This document shows, in pieces, positions 44,520-51,044 of a DNA stretch of 64,000 nucleotides. Every line of letters begins with the position of its first letter. Position 1 is the stretch's first letter. Location of the stretch: the NCBI GenBank assembly GCA_043513815.1, contig CP121313.1, forward strand, positions 2,604,001 to 2,668,000, read 5' to 3'. The translations under genes and the position numbers were made by a program. The DNA is from JANQIO01 sp043513815 (lineage in GTDB: Bacteria > Pseudomonadota > Gammaproteobacteria > Pseudomonadales > Halieaceae). Under the pieces are notes generated by a model, which worked only from the letters and a program-made list of their open reading frames with translations, was not told the DNA's origin and did no database searches.

Positions 44520-45311
44520 GGGTCAGAGTAACATTTTGTCGCGTCCTGGCCGGCCGGGCTTACCGGGCCTGAGCCGTGCTCCGGTGTCTGCCTCCAGGGC
44601 ACTTGTAAAACTCTCGCGTCCGAAGGCGTGCCCGCGATTCGTGGCTTCACGAATTCTACCAATAAAATCCTCATCCAACGGATATTCAAACAGCTTCCTG
44701 TACGCGCGCTGCCTCGACGCCGGAGAATCACCAAGCCCCAGGTAGCAAAGGTGCGGCTCCAGAAATCCACAGGCCTTCCCGTGGGAGTTGTGGCCATAAC
44801 TTGACCATCTGTAATGACCGGGCTCGCGAACCATGCGGGCGCGCACCGGATTCATCTCTATGTACCTGTAGCAGGTGAGCAGATACTGATCACTATCGAC
44901 AATGCATGACTTGTAGCGGCCCTCGTATAGTGTACCGGTACGCTTGTGCCGCTTGTTGAAGTAGCGAACGTACTGCCGGCCAAGCGCTTGCATCATTTCA
45001 GGCAAACCTCGCTCGACCTGAGGTGTCAGCAGTAGATGAATATGGTTTGTCATGTAAACCCACGCATGGATAAGAACGTGTCGCTGTCGAGCGTATTGGC
45101 TTAACCATGCGGAGAACAGGCCGCGGTCCTCGTCGTCATGGAAAATCGCCTGACGATTGTTTCCGCGCTGAATGATATGCAGCGGCACACCGGGCAGCGT
45201 GACGCGAGGCTGTCTTGCCATCGGCAACATCCTTGTTTACCAATAATTGGAACTCTAATGCTAGCGCCTTATGGCGATCTGGCAACCTGGTGGAAATGTT
45301 ACTCTGACCCC
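44519..45311. mobile_element. RAYT transposase element with inverted terminal motifs
   Basis: GGGGTCAGAGTAACATTT at 44519-44536 and its reverse complement AAATGTTACTCTGACCCC at 45294-45311 enclose the transposase gene. Shortened extra copies of the right end follow at about 45314-45346. This layout is that of a REP-associated tyrosine transposase with its own REP sequences. Confidence 0.8.
44523..45221 (-). CDS. REP-associated tyrosine transposase (RAYT, TnpA-REP)
   Basis: The 232-residue IS200-related Y1/HUH enzyme cuts and moves single-stranded REP hairpins. The N-terminal MARQPRVTLPGVPLHIIQRGNN, the metal-binding HUH motif in YMTNHIHLLLTP and the family segment RTGTLYEGRYKSCIVDSDQYLLTCYRYIEMNP are visible. 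The nucleophile tyrosine is likely in the YLLTCYRYIE helix. The ATG at 45221 has AAGG about nine bases upstream. Another start lies three codons earlier. The frame ends inside the left terminal motif. The GGGGTCAGAGTAAC ends and the palindrome at 43021 are its likely substrates. Confidence 0.88.
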   Translation of the reverse strand: MARQPRVTLPGVPLHIIQRGNNRQAIFHDDEDRGLFSAWLSQYARQRHVLIHAWVYMTNHIHLLLTPQVERGLPEMMQALGRQYVRYFNKRHKRTGTLYEGRYKSCIVDSDQYLLTCYRYIEMNPVRARMVREPGHYRWSSYGHNSHGKACGFLEPHLCYLGLGDSPASRQRAYRKLFEYPLDEDFIGRIREATNRGHAFGRESFTSALEADTGARLRPGKPGRPGRDKMLL

Positions 45312-45527
45312 AATTTCACTCTGACCCCAATTTCTGACCCCAATTTCACAGCCACATCGGCGGTGTCAGCCCAGAGGCCTTCGAGGCGGCCTCATTGTGA
45401 GGCTGGGGAGTGTCTGGTTATCGGGGGAAGTCCAGAACCATAGAGATGTCGATAGGTTCGTTCGGGCAATTGACTAGTTCAGGTAACCCAAAATGGCACC
45501 CGACTATATGATCGACAAAATCCCTAC
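45312..45527. other. Degenerate RAYT ends followed by an IS3-like remnant
   Basis: After the RAYT element come two shortened copies of its right end (TTTCACTCTGACCCCAA and TTTCTGACCCCAA). A plus-strand piece at 45347-45400 reads HSHIGGVSPEAFEAASL then stop, similar to the end of IS3-family transposases. It is followed by TGTCTGGTTATCGGGGG, similar to an IS3-family right end. The remnant call is tentative. Confidence 0.4.
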
Positions 45528-45794
45528 TTACGCGACTCGTTTTGCAGCTGCGCGATCCAGATCATAGGTCGACTGAAGGTTCATCCAGAGCTTGGGCGAG
45601 GTATTGAGCGCCTCGGCGAGATCCAGCGCTGACTCAGCGGTAATACCTCGCTTTCCACGCACCAGCTCATTCAGGCGCGCTTTGGTCCACCCAATCTGGC
45701 GTGCAAATTCAGCCTGGGAGATTCCCGCCGGCTGTAAAAACTCTTCCAGTAGTATCTCACCTGGATGAAAGGGATTAGTTGGTTGCATATTCAT
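45528..45794 (-). CDS. higA: HigA-family antitoxin
   Basis: The 88-residue protein has a lambda-repressor-type helix-turn-helix: NPFHPGEILLEEFLQPAGISQAEFARQIGWTKARLNELVRGKRGIT, with the recognition helix in TKARLNELVRG. It neutralises the HigB toxin and represses the operon. It follows the toxin gene by nine bases, the reversed toxin-first order characteristic of HigBA. A second ATG lies two codons downstream. The pair sits near the tRNA end of the island, where it may stabilise it. Confidence 0.88.
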   Translation of the reverse strand: MNMQPTNPFHPGEILLEEFLQPAGISQAEFARQIGWTKARLNELVRGKRGITAESALDLAEALNTSPKLWMNLQSTYDLDRAAAKRVA

Positions 45795-45803
45795 AGCTTC
45801 ACC

Positions 45804-46094
45804 TTAGTGATAATCAACAATCTGGACTTCAGATGCCTGACCATCAGACCATCTGAAAACCAAACGCCACTGATTGTTAATACGGATAGAGTGCATGCCC
45901 TTGTAGTCGCCCTTCAAAGCTTCCAACCGGTTGCCGGGGGGTGACCGCAGGTCCTGTAGAGTAGCTGCATCGTGTAAATAGAGCAGCTTTCTACGAGCCA
46001 TTCGCCGTAGCTCCGACGGAAATCCACGTGTAGCGCGCGTACTCTTATCCTGAAACAAATCTTCGGCAAGTTTGTTGTCGAATGAAATTATCAC
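45804..46094 (-). CDS. higB: HigB-family toxin (RelE/ParE superfamily mRNA interferase)
   Basis: The 96-residue toxin cleaves mRNA on the ribosome. It shows the RelE fold sequence from LAEDLFQDKSTRATRGFPSELRRMARRKL to the C-terminal RINNQWRLVFRWSDGQASEVQIVDYH, with the basic RRMARRK and the NQWRLVF strand typical of HigB. The start is GTG at 46094. With the promoter at 46101-46129 the transcript would begin at or just before this codon, so the mRNA is probably leaderless. An operator palindrome covers the -10 and the start. Confidence 0.86.
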   Translation of the reverse strand: MIISFDNKLAEDLFQDKSTRATRGFPSELRRMARRKLLYLHDAATLQDLRSPPGNRLEALKGDYKGMHSIRINNQWRLVFRWSDGQASEVQIVDYH

Positions 46095-46120
46095 ATTACG
46101 ATATTATCGGTATATGATAA
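46088..46120. promoter_or_regulatory. Palindromic operator of higBA
   Basis: TTATCA (46088-46093) and TGATAA (46115-46120) are concentric with the inner palindrome CGATATTATCG (46099-46109), giving a 33-base two-step palindrome centred at 46104. It covers the -10 box and the higB start codon. HigA, alone or with HigB, is the expected binder. Confidence 0.65.
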
Positions 46121-46129
46121 CGCTTGCAA
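46101..46129 (-). promoter_or_regulatory. Promoter of higBA
   Basis: On the minus strand, TTGCAA (46124-46129), a 17-base spacer and TAATAT (46101-46106) make a good sigma-70 promoter. Transcription would start about seven bases on, at the higB start codon. Confidence 0.65.
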
Positions 46130-46427
46130 CGCGCCTCTCATGTGGCCCCCTGCCTCCGAAGCGAAGGGTCTATAGTTCACAGGAAAGAGTCATAGCTTTC
46201 CGGATACGACTCATAGACTTATGGGAAACTGGCGCCAGCCATCCGACTGCAACCACCACATTTCAGGTGTTGTGTGCAGGGCTGCGATACCCACCCCAAG
46301 TGATTGATTTTGGGGTGAGGCGCGGCACGAAACCGCCTTCTCTGCCAGGAATGTGCGAATCTCAAGCACCAGGAAAACAAAAAAGGCCAGCAGTTGCTGG
46401 CCCTTAAGTTACTGATAAATAATCGAA
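46130..46427. other. Right edge of the island, with a terminator
   Basis: No gene is recognised in this 298-base stretch. Near its right end lies the hairpin described separately at 46385-46402, in front of the right repeat. Confidence 0.5.
46385..46402 (-). terminator. Intrinsic terminator beyond the inner tRNA-Pro fragment
   Basis: GGCCAGCA and TGCTGGCC form an 8-bp stem with a two-base loop. Read on the minus strand the stem is followed by TTTTTTGTTTT. It would end transcripts coming from the tRNA-Pro side. Confidence 0.75.
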
Positions 46428-46631
46428 TTTGGTCGGGACGGCAGGGTGAAGGCCGGTCCGCGCAGCGGGCGCCGAGCACTGCTCGGCGAGGCCTGAACGA
46501 CCGCAAGCTGCGCTTGCGGGCCGGCAATCCCCGGCTCGCGCAAACGAAAACGGGGGTCACCTATGGTGACCCCCGCTGCTCGTTTGGTCGGGACGGCAGG
46601 ATTTGAACCTGCGACCACCACACCCCCAGTG
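46428..46631. repeat. Right direct repeat containing the 3' part of the intact tRNA-Pro
   Basis: This block matches 36225-36443 except for a few substitutions and the 15-base insertion in the left copy. It holds a 16-base tRNA-Pro 3' fragment at 46430 and, 155 bases on, the 3' end of the intact tRNA. Hairpins CCGCAAGC/GCTTGCGG and GCCGAGCA/TGCTCGGC lie between the two. Confidence 0.88.
46552..46574 (-). terminator. Intrinsic terminator of tRNA-Pro
   Basis: GGGGGTCACC/GGTGACCCCC is a perfect 10-bp stem with a three-base loop, followed on the minus strand by GTTTTCGTTT. It begins about ten bases after the tRNA CCA end. Confidence 0.85.
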
Positions 46632-46661
46632 TGGTGCGCTACCAGGCTGCGCTACGCCCCG
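46585..46661 (-). tRNA. tRNA-Pro (anticodon GGG)
   Basis: The 77-base cloverleaf has acceptor stem CGGGGCG/CGTCCCG (one G-U pair), a D-stem of GCGC/GCGC with loop AGCCTGGTA, anticodon stem CCACA/TGTGG with loop CTGGGGG (anticodon GGG at 46625-46627), and T-stem GCAGG/CCTGC with TTCAAAT. The 3' CCA is encoded. A strong promoter lies upstream and a terminator downstream. Its 3' end is the insertion site of the island. Confidence 0.95.
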
Positions 46662-46671
46662 GAGGCTGCGA

Positions 46672-46699
46672 ATTATACAGGCAAACGCCGCCTGTTCAA
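46672..46699 (-). promoter_or_regulatory. Promoter of tRNA-Pro
   Basis: On the minus strand, TTGAAC (46694-46699) and a perfect TATAAT (46672-46677) are separated by 16 bases. The GC-rich discriminator ends about ten bases before the tRNA, as is typical of stable RNA promoters. Confidence 0.75.
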
Positions 46700-46736
46700 C
46701 GCCTATCACCAGCAGTCTGGCGCCATCCTGGCCGAA

Positions 46737-47207
46737 TTACTGACCCAGCATGGAGCGCAGCATCCAGGCGGTCTTTTCGTGCACCTGCATGCGCTGGGTC
46801 AGCAGGTCGGCGGTGGGCTCGTCGCTGGCCTCGTCGACCAGGGGGAAAACGGAGCGTGCCGTGCGGGCCACAGTCTCCTGGCCTTTCACGAGGTTGGCAA
46901 TCATCTGCTCTGCCGTGGGGACTTCGTCGTCTTCCTCGATCTCGGTCAGTTCGGCGAACTCCTTGTAGGAGCCTGGCGCAATCACGCCCAGGGCACGGAT
47001 GCGCTCGGCGATTTCGTCTACGGCCGTGGCCAACTCGGTGTACTGCACCTCAAACATCTGGTGCAGGGTGTTGAACATGGGACCTGTGACGTTCCAGTGG
47101 TAGTTGTGGGTCTTCAGGTACAGGGTGTAGCTGTCGGCCAGCAGGCGGCTGAGGCCGGCAGCTATGTCTATGCGGTCTTTCTCTTCGATACCGATGTCGA
47201 TGCTCAT
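46737..47207 (-). CDS. dps: Dps-family DNA-protection ferritin
   Basis: The 156-residue ferritin-like protein forms a 12-mer that oxidises and stores iron and shields DNA in stationary phase or oxidative stress. The inter-subunit ferroxidase site is visible as THNYHWNVTGP with two histidines, and the partner residues as FEVQYTELATAVDEIAERI. The N-terminus is short and not basic, so DNA binding may be weak. AAGGA lies nine bases before the ATG. It stands just upstream of tRNA-Pro on the same strand, 75 bases apart, with the tRNA promoter in between. Confidence 0.9.
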   Translation of the reverse strand: MSIDIGIEEKDRIDIAAGLSRLLADSYTLYLKTHNYHWNVTGPMFNTLHQMFEVQYTELATAVDEIAERIRALGVIAPGSYKEFAELTEIEEDDEVPTAEQMIANLVKGQETVARTARSVFPLVDEASDEPTADLLTQRMQVHEKTAWMLRSMLGQ

Positions 47208-47424
47208 ATTGGTGGTTCCTTGTTTGGATGACTATGAGGGGAGTATGGGGGTCGGGGGTCATCCAATAAAGTTAATTATGGAATTGAAAGCTATCGATTT
47301 TTGCGATTTACGATATATTGAAAATATTTATTATTATCAATAGGTTAGGAATATTTCCTTACGCGGAGCTGGAGTTTGAGGGCTCAGAACGGTGGAGGCA
47401 GGACGCTAATCGTGCAGACTGAAT

Positions 47425-47468
47425 CCCCCTACGCGGGCTGCCGCTTTCGTGGCGGCCCGCGTAGGGGG
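47425..47468. repeat. Long hairpin, REP-like
   Basis: CCCCCTACGCGGGC (47425-47438) pairs perfectly with GCCCGCGTAGGGGG (47455-47468). The left arm recurs, slightly changed, at about 47521-47534. This is the pattern of extragenic palindromes of the CCCGCGAAAGCGGGG type. Confidence 0.7.
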
Positions 47469-47545
47469 ATGGCGGTTCTGGGGTGCACCGACGCAGGAAT
47501 CCATTCCGACGGAGCTGGATCCCCCTACGCGGGCCGCCGCTTTCG

Positions 47546-47645
47546 CGGGGATGACGATGAGTGCCCGGGGATGTCGATGCGTGCCCGGGGATGACGAAGA
47601 GTGCGCGGGGATGACGGATCGTGAGCGGGGATGACGGGGTGGATG
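47546..47645. repeat. Five imperfect 20-bp tandem repeats
   Basis: Units begin CGGGGATGACG (or ATGTCG in unit 2) at 47546, 47566, 47586, 47606 and 47626, with no spacers. They appear to have grown from the end of the REP-like arm CGCGGGGATGACG. No protein or RNA role is visible. Confidence 0.8.
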
Positions 47646-47690
47646 CCCGGTCCGCGCAGGGGTGCTGGCGGGCCGGGCGAGTGTGGCGCC

Positions 47691-50102
47691 CTACTCCTCG
47701 ATGCTGATGCGGTCGATTTCCTGGGCGTCGCGGTCGGCTTCGCAGAAGGGCATATCGATCCAGCCGGACTCTGAGTACAGGCGGGTTGCGTCGGCGTAGT
47801 GAGCGTTGGCGGGATCCGAGGACTGGGAATAGGTGAGGATGGCGTTGGCATCCGGGCATTCCGTTGCATCCCAGCTTACCGCCTGGATATAGCTGTTGCC
47901 GGCGCGGATGTTGGCATAGCCCTCACCCTCCACCAGCCCGGAGCTAATCACATTGTGCAGCATGCTGCCGCTACCGCCGTGGATACCGATGCGCTCGCCG
48001 TTCCTCTCGTCAAACTGCACCTGGCCCCAGGGCAGGTCGAGGGCGATGTTGTTATCCAGCAGGGTCTGCACACCATCTGCCAGGGCCTGGCGCACCGCTT
48101 CCATCACAACGGCATCAGTGGTGTTGAGCGTATTGGGCGTATTAACCGGGTCAGCCGGATCGAAGGGCACCGCGAACAGGTTTTCCACATCGTCCACCGC
48201 GCGCCAGAACTCATAGAAAATGTGACCGCCGGTGGAATCGACGGTGTGGCGGGTATCCCAGTTGGACAGTAGAGTGCAGGCCTCGGCGACGGAGGCCGGG
48301 CTGGTCGAGTAGGCAGACCAGTCGGTCACCGCTTCGCAGTCTGCCACCACATCGGCCAGGATCAACTCGGCGGGATAGTTTCTGGCGCTGTAGTGGCTCT
48401 GGCGCACGGTTTCATTGGAGTAGAGCGCATCACCCAGGTCGTCGCTGCCGGCCAGGCGCTCTTCCGCCTGTACGAAGGTCAGGCGGGTGCGCTTGCTCTG
48501 CTCTATGCGCTCCAGGCCGATCACCTGGGGGAAGCCTTCCAGCAGCTGCCGGGGGTTGGTAAGCCAGTAGCTGTCGTTGGCATTGGCCCCGTACTCGCGG
48601 GTATCCAGGCTGGGCAGGCTGTCGTAGCCAAACACGCCGTCAGGGGCGCCTTCGTCACTGCCCCACTCACAGGCGCTGTCAGCGCCGTCGAGGGTGATAA
48701 AGCCATTGCTGGTCAGCAGGCCCTGCAGGAGCCCGCGCACGCAGGTGTTCTGCTTTTCAATGGTGACGTGGGGGATGGTTGAAATATCGCCATAGAAAGC
48801 ATCGCCAAAACGATCTGCAGCGATGGTGTTTACCCAGGGAATGCCGATGGCTTCCAGTTCGACCTTGAACTCATCGAGGTTGCCCGCCTGCCCCATCCGC
48901 AGCCACTGCTCGATGCCGCGCAGGTTGTCGAGGTTGGCGTCGCGGTAAGCGATGACAGTGCCAAAGACGTTAGGCCAGCCTGCCAGCAAGCCATCCACGG
49001 CACCCAGGTCTACCACCGTGCTGTTGTGGGTATTCCAGAAGGTGTGCTCCACCGTCTCGATGCTGCCGTCGTCATTGCGCACCTCGGCAGTCACGGTGAT
49101 CGGCTCCAGGTCGCGAAATTCACCGTCGTATTCGTACTGCAGGGCGTTATCCGGGTTCAGGGTCAGTTCGTAAAAGGTGAAGCGGTCGCCGGTGGACACA
49201 GTGTGACTCCAGGCGAGGTCCTTGTTAAAGCCCAGCACCACCAGCGGCAGACCGTGCAGGGCGGCGCCCATCACGTCGTACTCGCCGGGAATGGTCAGGT
49301 GCGACATATAGAAGCGGTCAGCCCCCTGCCAGGGGAAATGCGGGTTGCCGAACAGCAGGCCGGTATTGCCGCCCTGCACGGCTTCCGCACCCACAGCGTA
49401 GGCGTTACTGCCCAGCATCTCAGGTTCGGGTAGGCCCAGGCTGGCACGCACACCCTCAGGATTGAGTGCTGCGAACTGGCGGGTCAGCGCTTCCGGCGTC
49501 GGCAGGCTGACGCTCGCCACCGTTTCCGGCGCCTGTGCCGCCACAATCAGGTCTGCCAGCGGGTCTGCACTGCCGCGCAGGATGCGCTTGTGCAACAGGC
49601 GTCCGAGGTCAAACATATCCACCTCACGCACCCAGTCGGCGCCGCGACAGCCCTCTTCACCCTCGGGCAGGTTGTCCACGCCCGTATCGCGCAGATAGCG
49701 GTTGAGGCCAGCCACGTAGCCCTCGCCCAGTTCCAGCAGGTAATCGGGCAGTGCGTCGAAGAAAATGCGCTGGATACGCTCGTCGTCGTTGTAGAGCTTC
49801 ATCACCAGATCAAGGTTGAGGTCGCCGTTGTCCAGGTAGCGGGCAGACTCGCCCTTTGAACGCACAAACTCTTCCATCACAACGCAATAGTTTTGCGTGG
49901 CGTAGGACCAGCCGTAGCCGTAGCCGAGGCTGCCCCAGTCTTCTGCGGTGACATGGGGGATACCGTACTCGGTCCAGACAATGTCAGCGGAATAGGTCGG
50001 GCCTTGCGGCGGCGGGTTGGGGTTCGGGTTGAAGGTATTGTCTGAATCGCTGCAGGCAAACAGGACTATCGGCAGGCAAAGCGCCGCTATCACATTGCGC
50101 AT
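47691..50102 (-). CDS. Penicillin acylase family lipoprotein (N-terminal nucleophile amidase)
   Basis: The 803-residue precursor has a lipoprotein signal (MRNVIAALCLPIVLFAC) followed by an Asp/Asn/Pro-rich linker. The enzyme should cleave itself into alpha and beta chains before the serine of LGSNAYAVG at about residue 232, the new N-terminal nucleophile. The early IVWTEYGIPHVTAEDWGSLGYGYG segment, GNPHFPWQG and LGFNKDLAWSHTVSTGDRF also fit the family. Members hydrolyse amides such as acyl-homoserine lactones or beta-lactams, and this one cannot be assigned further. AAGGA lies eight bases before the ATG. It stands alone between the REP-like repeats and the merR-ihfA-pheTS block. Confidence 0.87.
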   Translation of the reverse strand: MRNVIAALCLPIVLFACSDSDNTFNPNPNPPPQGPTYSADIVWTEYGIPHVTAEDWGSLGYGYGWSYATQNYCVVMEEFVRSKGESARYLDNGDLNLDLVMKLYNDDERIQRIFFDALPDYLLELGEGYVAGLNRYLRDTGVDNLPEGEEGCRGADWVREVDMFDLGRLLHKRILRGSADPLADLIVAAQAPETVASVSLPTPEALTRQFAALNPEGVRASLGLPEPEMLGSNAYAVGAEAVQGGNTGLLFGNPHFPWQGADRFYMSHLTIPGEYDVMGAALHGLPLVVLGFNKDLAWSHTVSTGDRFTFYELTLNPDNALQYEYDGEFRDLEPITVTAEVRNDDGSIETVEHTFWNTHNSTVVDLGAVDGLLAGWPNVFGTVIAYRDANLDNLRGIEQWLRMGQAGNLDEFKVELEAIGIPWVNTIAADRFGDAFYGDISTIPHVTIEKQNTCVRGLLQGLLTSNGFITLDGADSACEWGSDEGAPDGVFGYDSLPSLDTREYGANANDSYWLTNPRQLLEGFPQVIGLERIEQSKRTRLTFVQAEERLAGSDDLGDALYSNETVRQSHYSARNYPAELILADVVADCEAVTDWSAYSTSPASVAEACTLLSNWDTRHTVDSTGGHIFYEFWRAVDDVENLFAVPFDPADPVNTPNTLNTTDAVVMEAVRQALADGVQTLLDNNIALDLPWGQVQFDERNGERIGIHGGSGSMLHNVISSGLVEGEGYANIRAGNSYIQAVSWDATECPDANAILTYSQSSDPANAHYADATRLYSESGWIDMPFCEADRDAQEIDRISIEE

Positions 50103-50231
50103 GGGTGTCTTCCTTAAATTATTATAGGTAAGCGTGCGTGTGCGCAGCCTAACACCCGGCGAAGCCTGCTGAGAAGGTATAGCGGGAACAGATGGGGTTG
50201 CGCGAGTTGCGTAGGATGAACCGCGGCGGAT

Positions 50232-50597
50232 TTAGCGGTCCAGGGACAGGGTATCCAGCAGTGCTTCGAGATCGGCAATGGTCTGTTTCAGCACGGTGCT
50301 GACCTCTTCTTCTATCCCCTCTTCTTCGGGACCTTCTTCCATACGCTGACGGGCGCCGCCGATGGTGTAGCCCTGGTCGTAGAGCAGGCTGCGGATCTGG
50401 CGTATGGTCTCGACGTCACCGCGCTGATAGTAGCGGCGGTTGCCGCGGCGCTTGACGGGTTTGAGCTGGGGGAATTCCTGTTCCCAGTAGCGCAGGACAT
50501 GGGGCTTTACGCTACACAGTTCGCTGACTTCGCCAATGGTGAAGTAGCGTTTGCCCGGGATAGTGGGCAGATTCTCCGAGCCGCTATTCGGTTCCAC
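50232..50597 (-). CDS. MerR-family regulator next to ihfA
   Basis: The 121-residue protein has the N-terminal winged helix of MerR proteins (KRYFTIGEVSELCSVKPHVLRYWEQEFPQLKP, then RRYYQRGDVETIRQIRSLLYDQGYTIGGARQRM) and a short acidic and coiled-coil tail, but no metal-binding cysteine set. This is the regulator that commonly follows ihfA in gammaproteobacteria. Its target is unknown. It starts at GTG inside the end of ihfA (14-base overlap) and is translationally coupled. Confidence 0.85.
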   Translation of the reverse strand: MEPNSGSENLPTIPGKRYFTIGEVSELCSVKPHVLRYWEQEFPQLKPVKRRGNRRYYQRGDVETIRQIRSLLYDQGYTIGGARQRMEEGPEEEGIEEEVSTVLKQTIADLEALLDTLSLDR

Positions 50598-50973
50598 CGT
50601 CGAATACCCTCATGCCCACGCTCGAAACGGGGCTGACCGGGCTGGCCGGTGCGGCGGGATGGTCGGGGCCGGCTTCGCCCTCTCCGTCGTAGGCTTCGAC
50701 GCGGGCCTTGAGCTTCTGGCCGGGACGAAAGGTCACCACGCGGCGAGCGGAGATTGGAATCTCTTCACCCGTCTTTGGGTTACGGCCGGGGCGCTGGCTT
50801 TTGTCGCGGAGGTCGAAATTGCCAAAACCGGACAGCTTCACCTGCTCATTGCCTTCCAGGCACGAGCGAATCTCCTCGAAAAATAACTCGACGATTTCCT
50901 TGGCTTCTCGCTTGTTGAGACCTAGTTCCTCATACAAACGCTCTGCCATTTCGGACTTTGTGAGCGCTCCCAT
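50584..50973 (-). CDS. ihfA: Integration host factor subunit alpha
   Basis: The DNA-bending protein pairs with IhfB in recombination, replication and transcription. The core is clear: ALTKSEMAERLYEELGLNKREAKEIVELFFEEI, KLSGFGNFDLRDKSQRPGRNPKTGEEIPI, with the conserved proline that wedges into DNA in GRNPKTG, and VVTFRPGQKLKARVE. The protein has 129 residues, about 30 more than usual, because of a Pro/Ser/Ala-rich tail after residue 98 (DHPAAPASPVSPVSS). It follows pheT in the normal order and overlaps merR by 14 bases. Confidence 0.93.
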   Translation of the reverse strand: MGALTKSEMAERLYEELGLNKREAKEIVELFFEEIRSCLEGNEQVKLSGFGNFDLRDKSQRPGRNPKTGEEIPISARRVVTFRPGQKLKARVEAYDGEGEAGPDHPAAPASPVSPVSSVGMRVFDGGTE

Positions 50974-51044
50974 GGCCTTTCCCGATCCGGAATCCTTTGC
51001 CTGCGGCTGGTGGGGCGAAGCTGTTATCAGGCCTCAGCCTGTGT

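Larger units (their letters stand above)
36225..46631. mobile_element. Genomic island in tRNA-Pro(GGG), defence and toxin-antitoxin cargo
   Basis: About 10 kb lie between two near-identical blocks derived from the tRNA-Pro gene and its downstream terminator. The interior is visibly more AT-rich than the flanks. It carries AbiE, a Septu-like module, HNH nuclease, ankyrin, RAYT and HigBA genes, which are typical accessory cargo. No integrase or excisionase was recognised, so the island is probably a decayed element or was mobilised in trans. The boundaries are the outer ends of the repeats. Confidence 0.72.
47208..47690. other. Intergenic region with REP-like hairpins and a tandem repeat
   Basis: The Dps-proximal part is AT-rich and probably holds the dps promoter. 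The rest is GC-rich: a 44-base hairpin at 47425-47468, a related arm near 47521-47550 and a tandem array at 47546-47645. Proline-rich open frames across it are repeat artefacts. Confidence 0.6.

Noticed and set aside
46563..47231. Long plus-strand frame covering the Dps gene
   Set aside because: It is antisense to a clear Dps gene, has no recognisable domain and overlaps the tRNA-Pro.
47546..47645. Possible CRISPR array
   Set aside because: The 20-base units follow each other without spacers, and there are no cas genes nearby. They form a tandem repeat.
47359..47859. Minus-strand frame of about 166 codons, Pro/Arg-rich
   Set aside because: It arises from the REP-like and tandem repeats and overlaps the acylase gene end. 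There is no domain.
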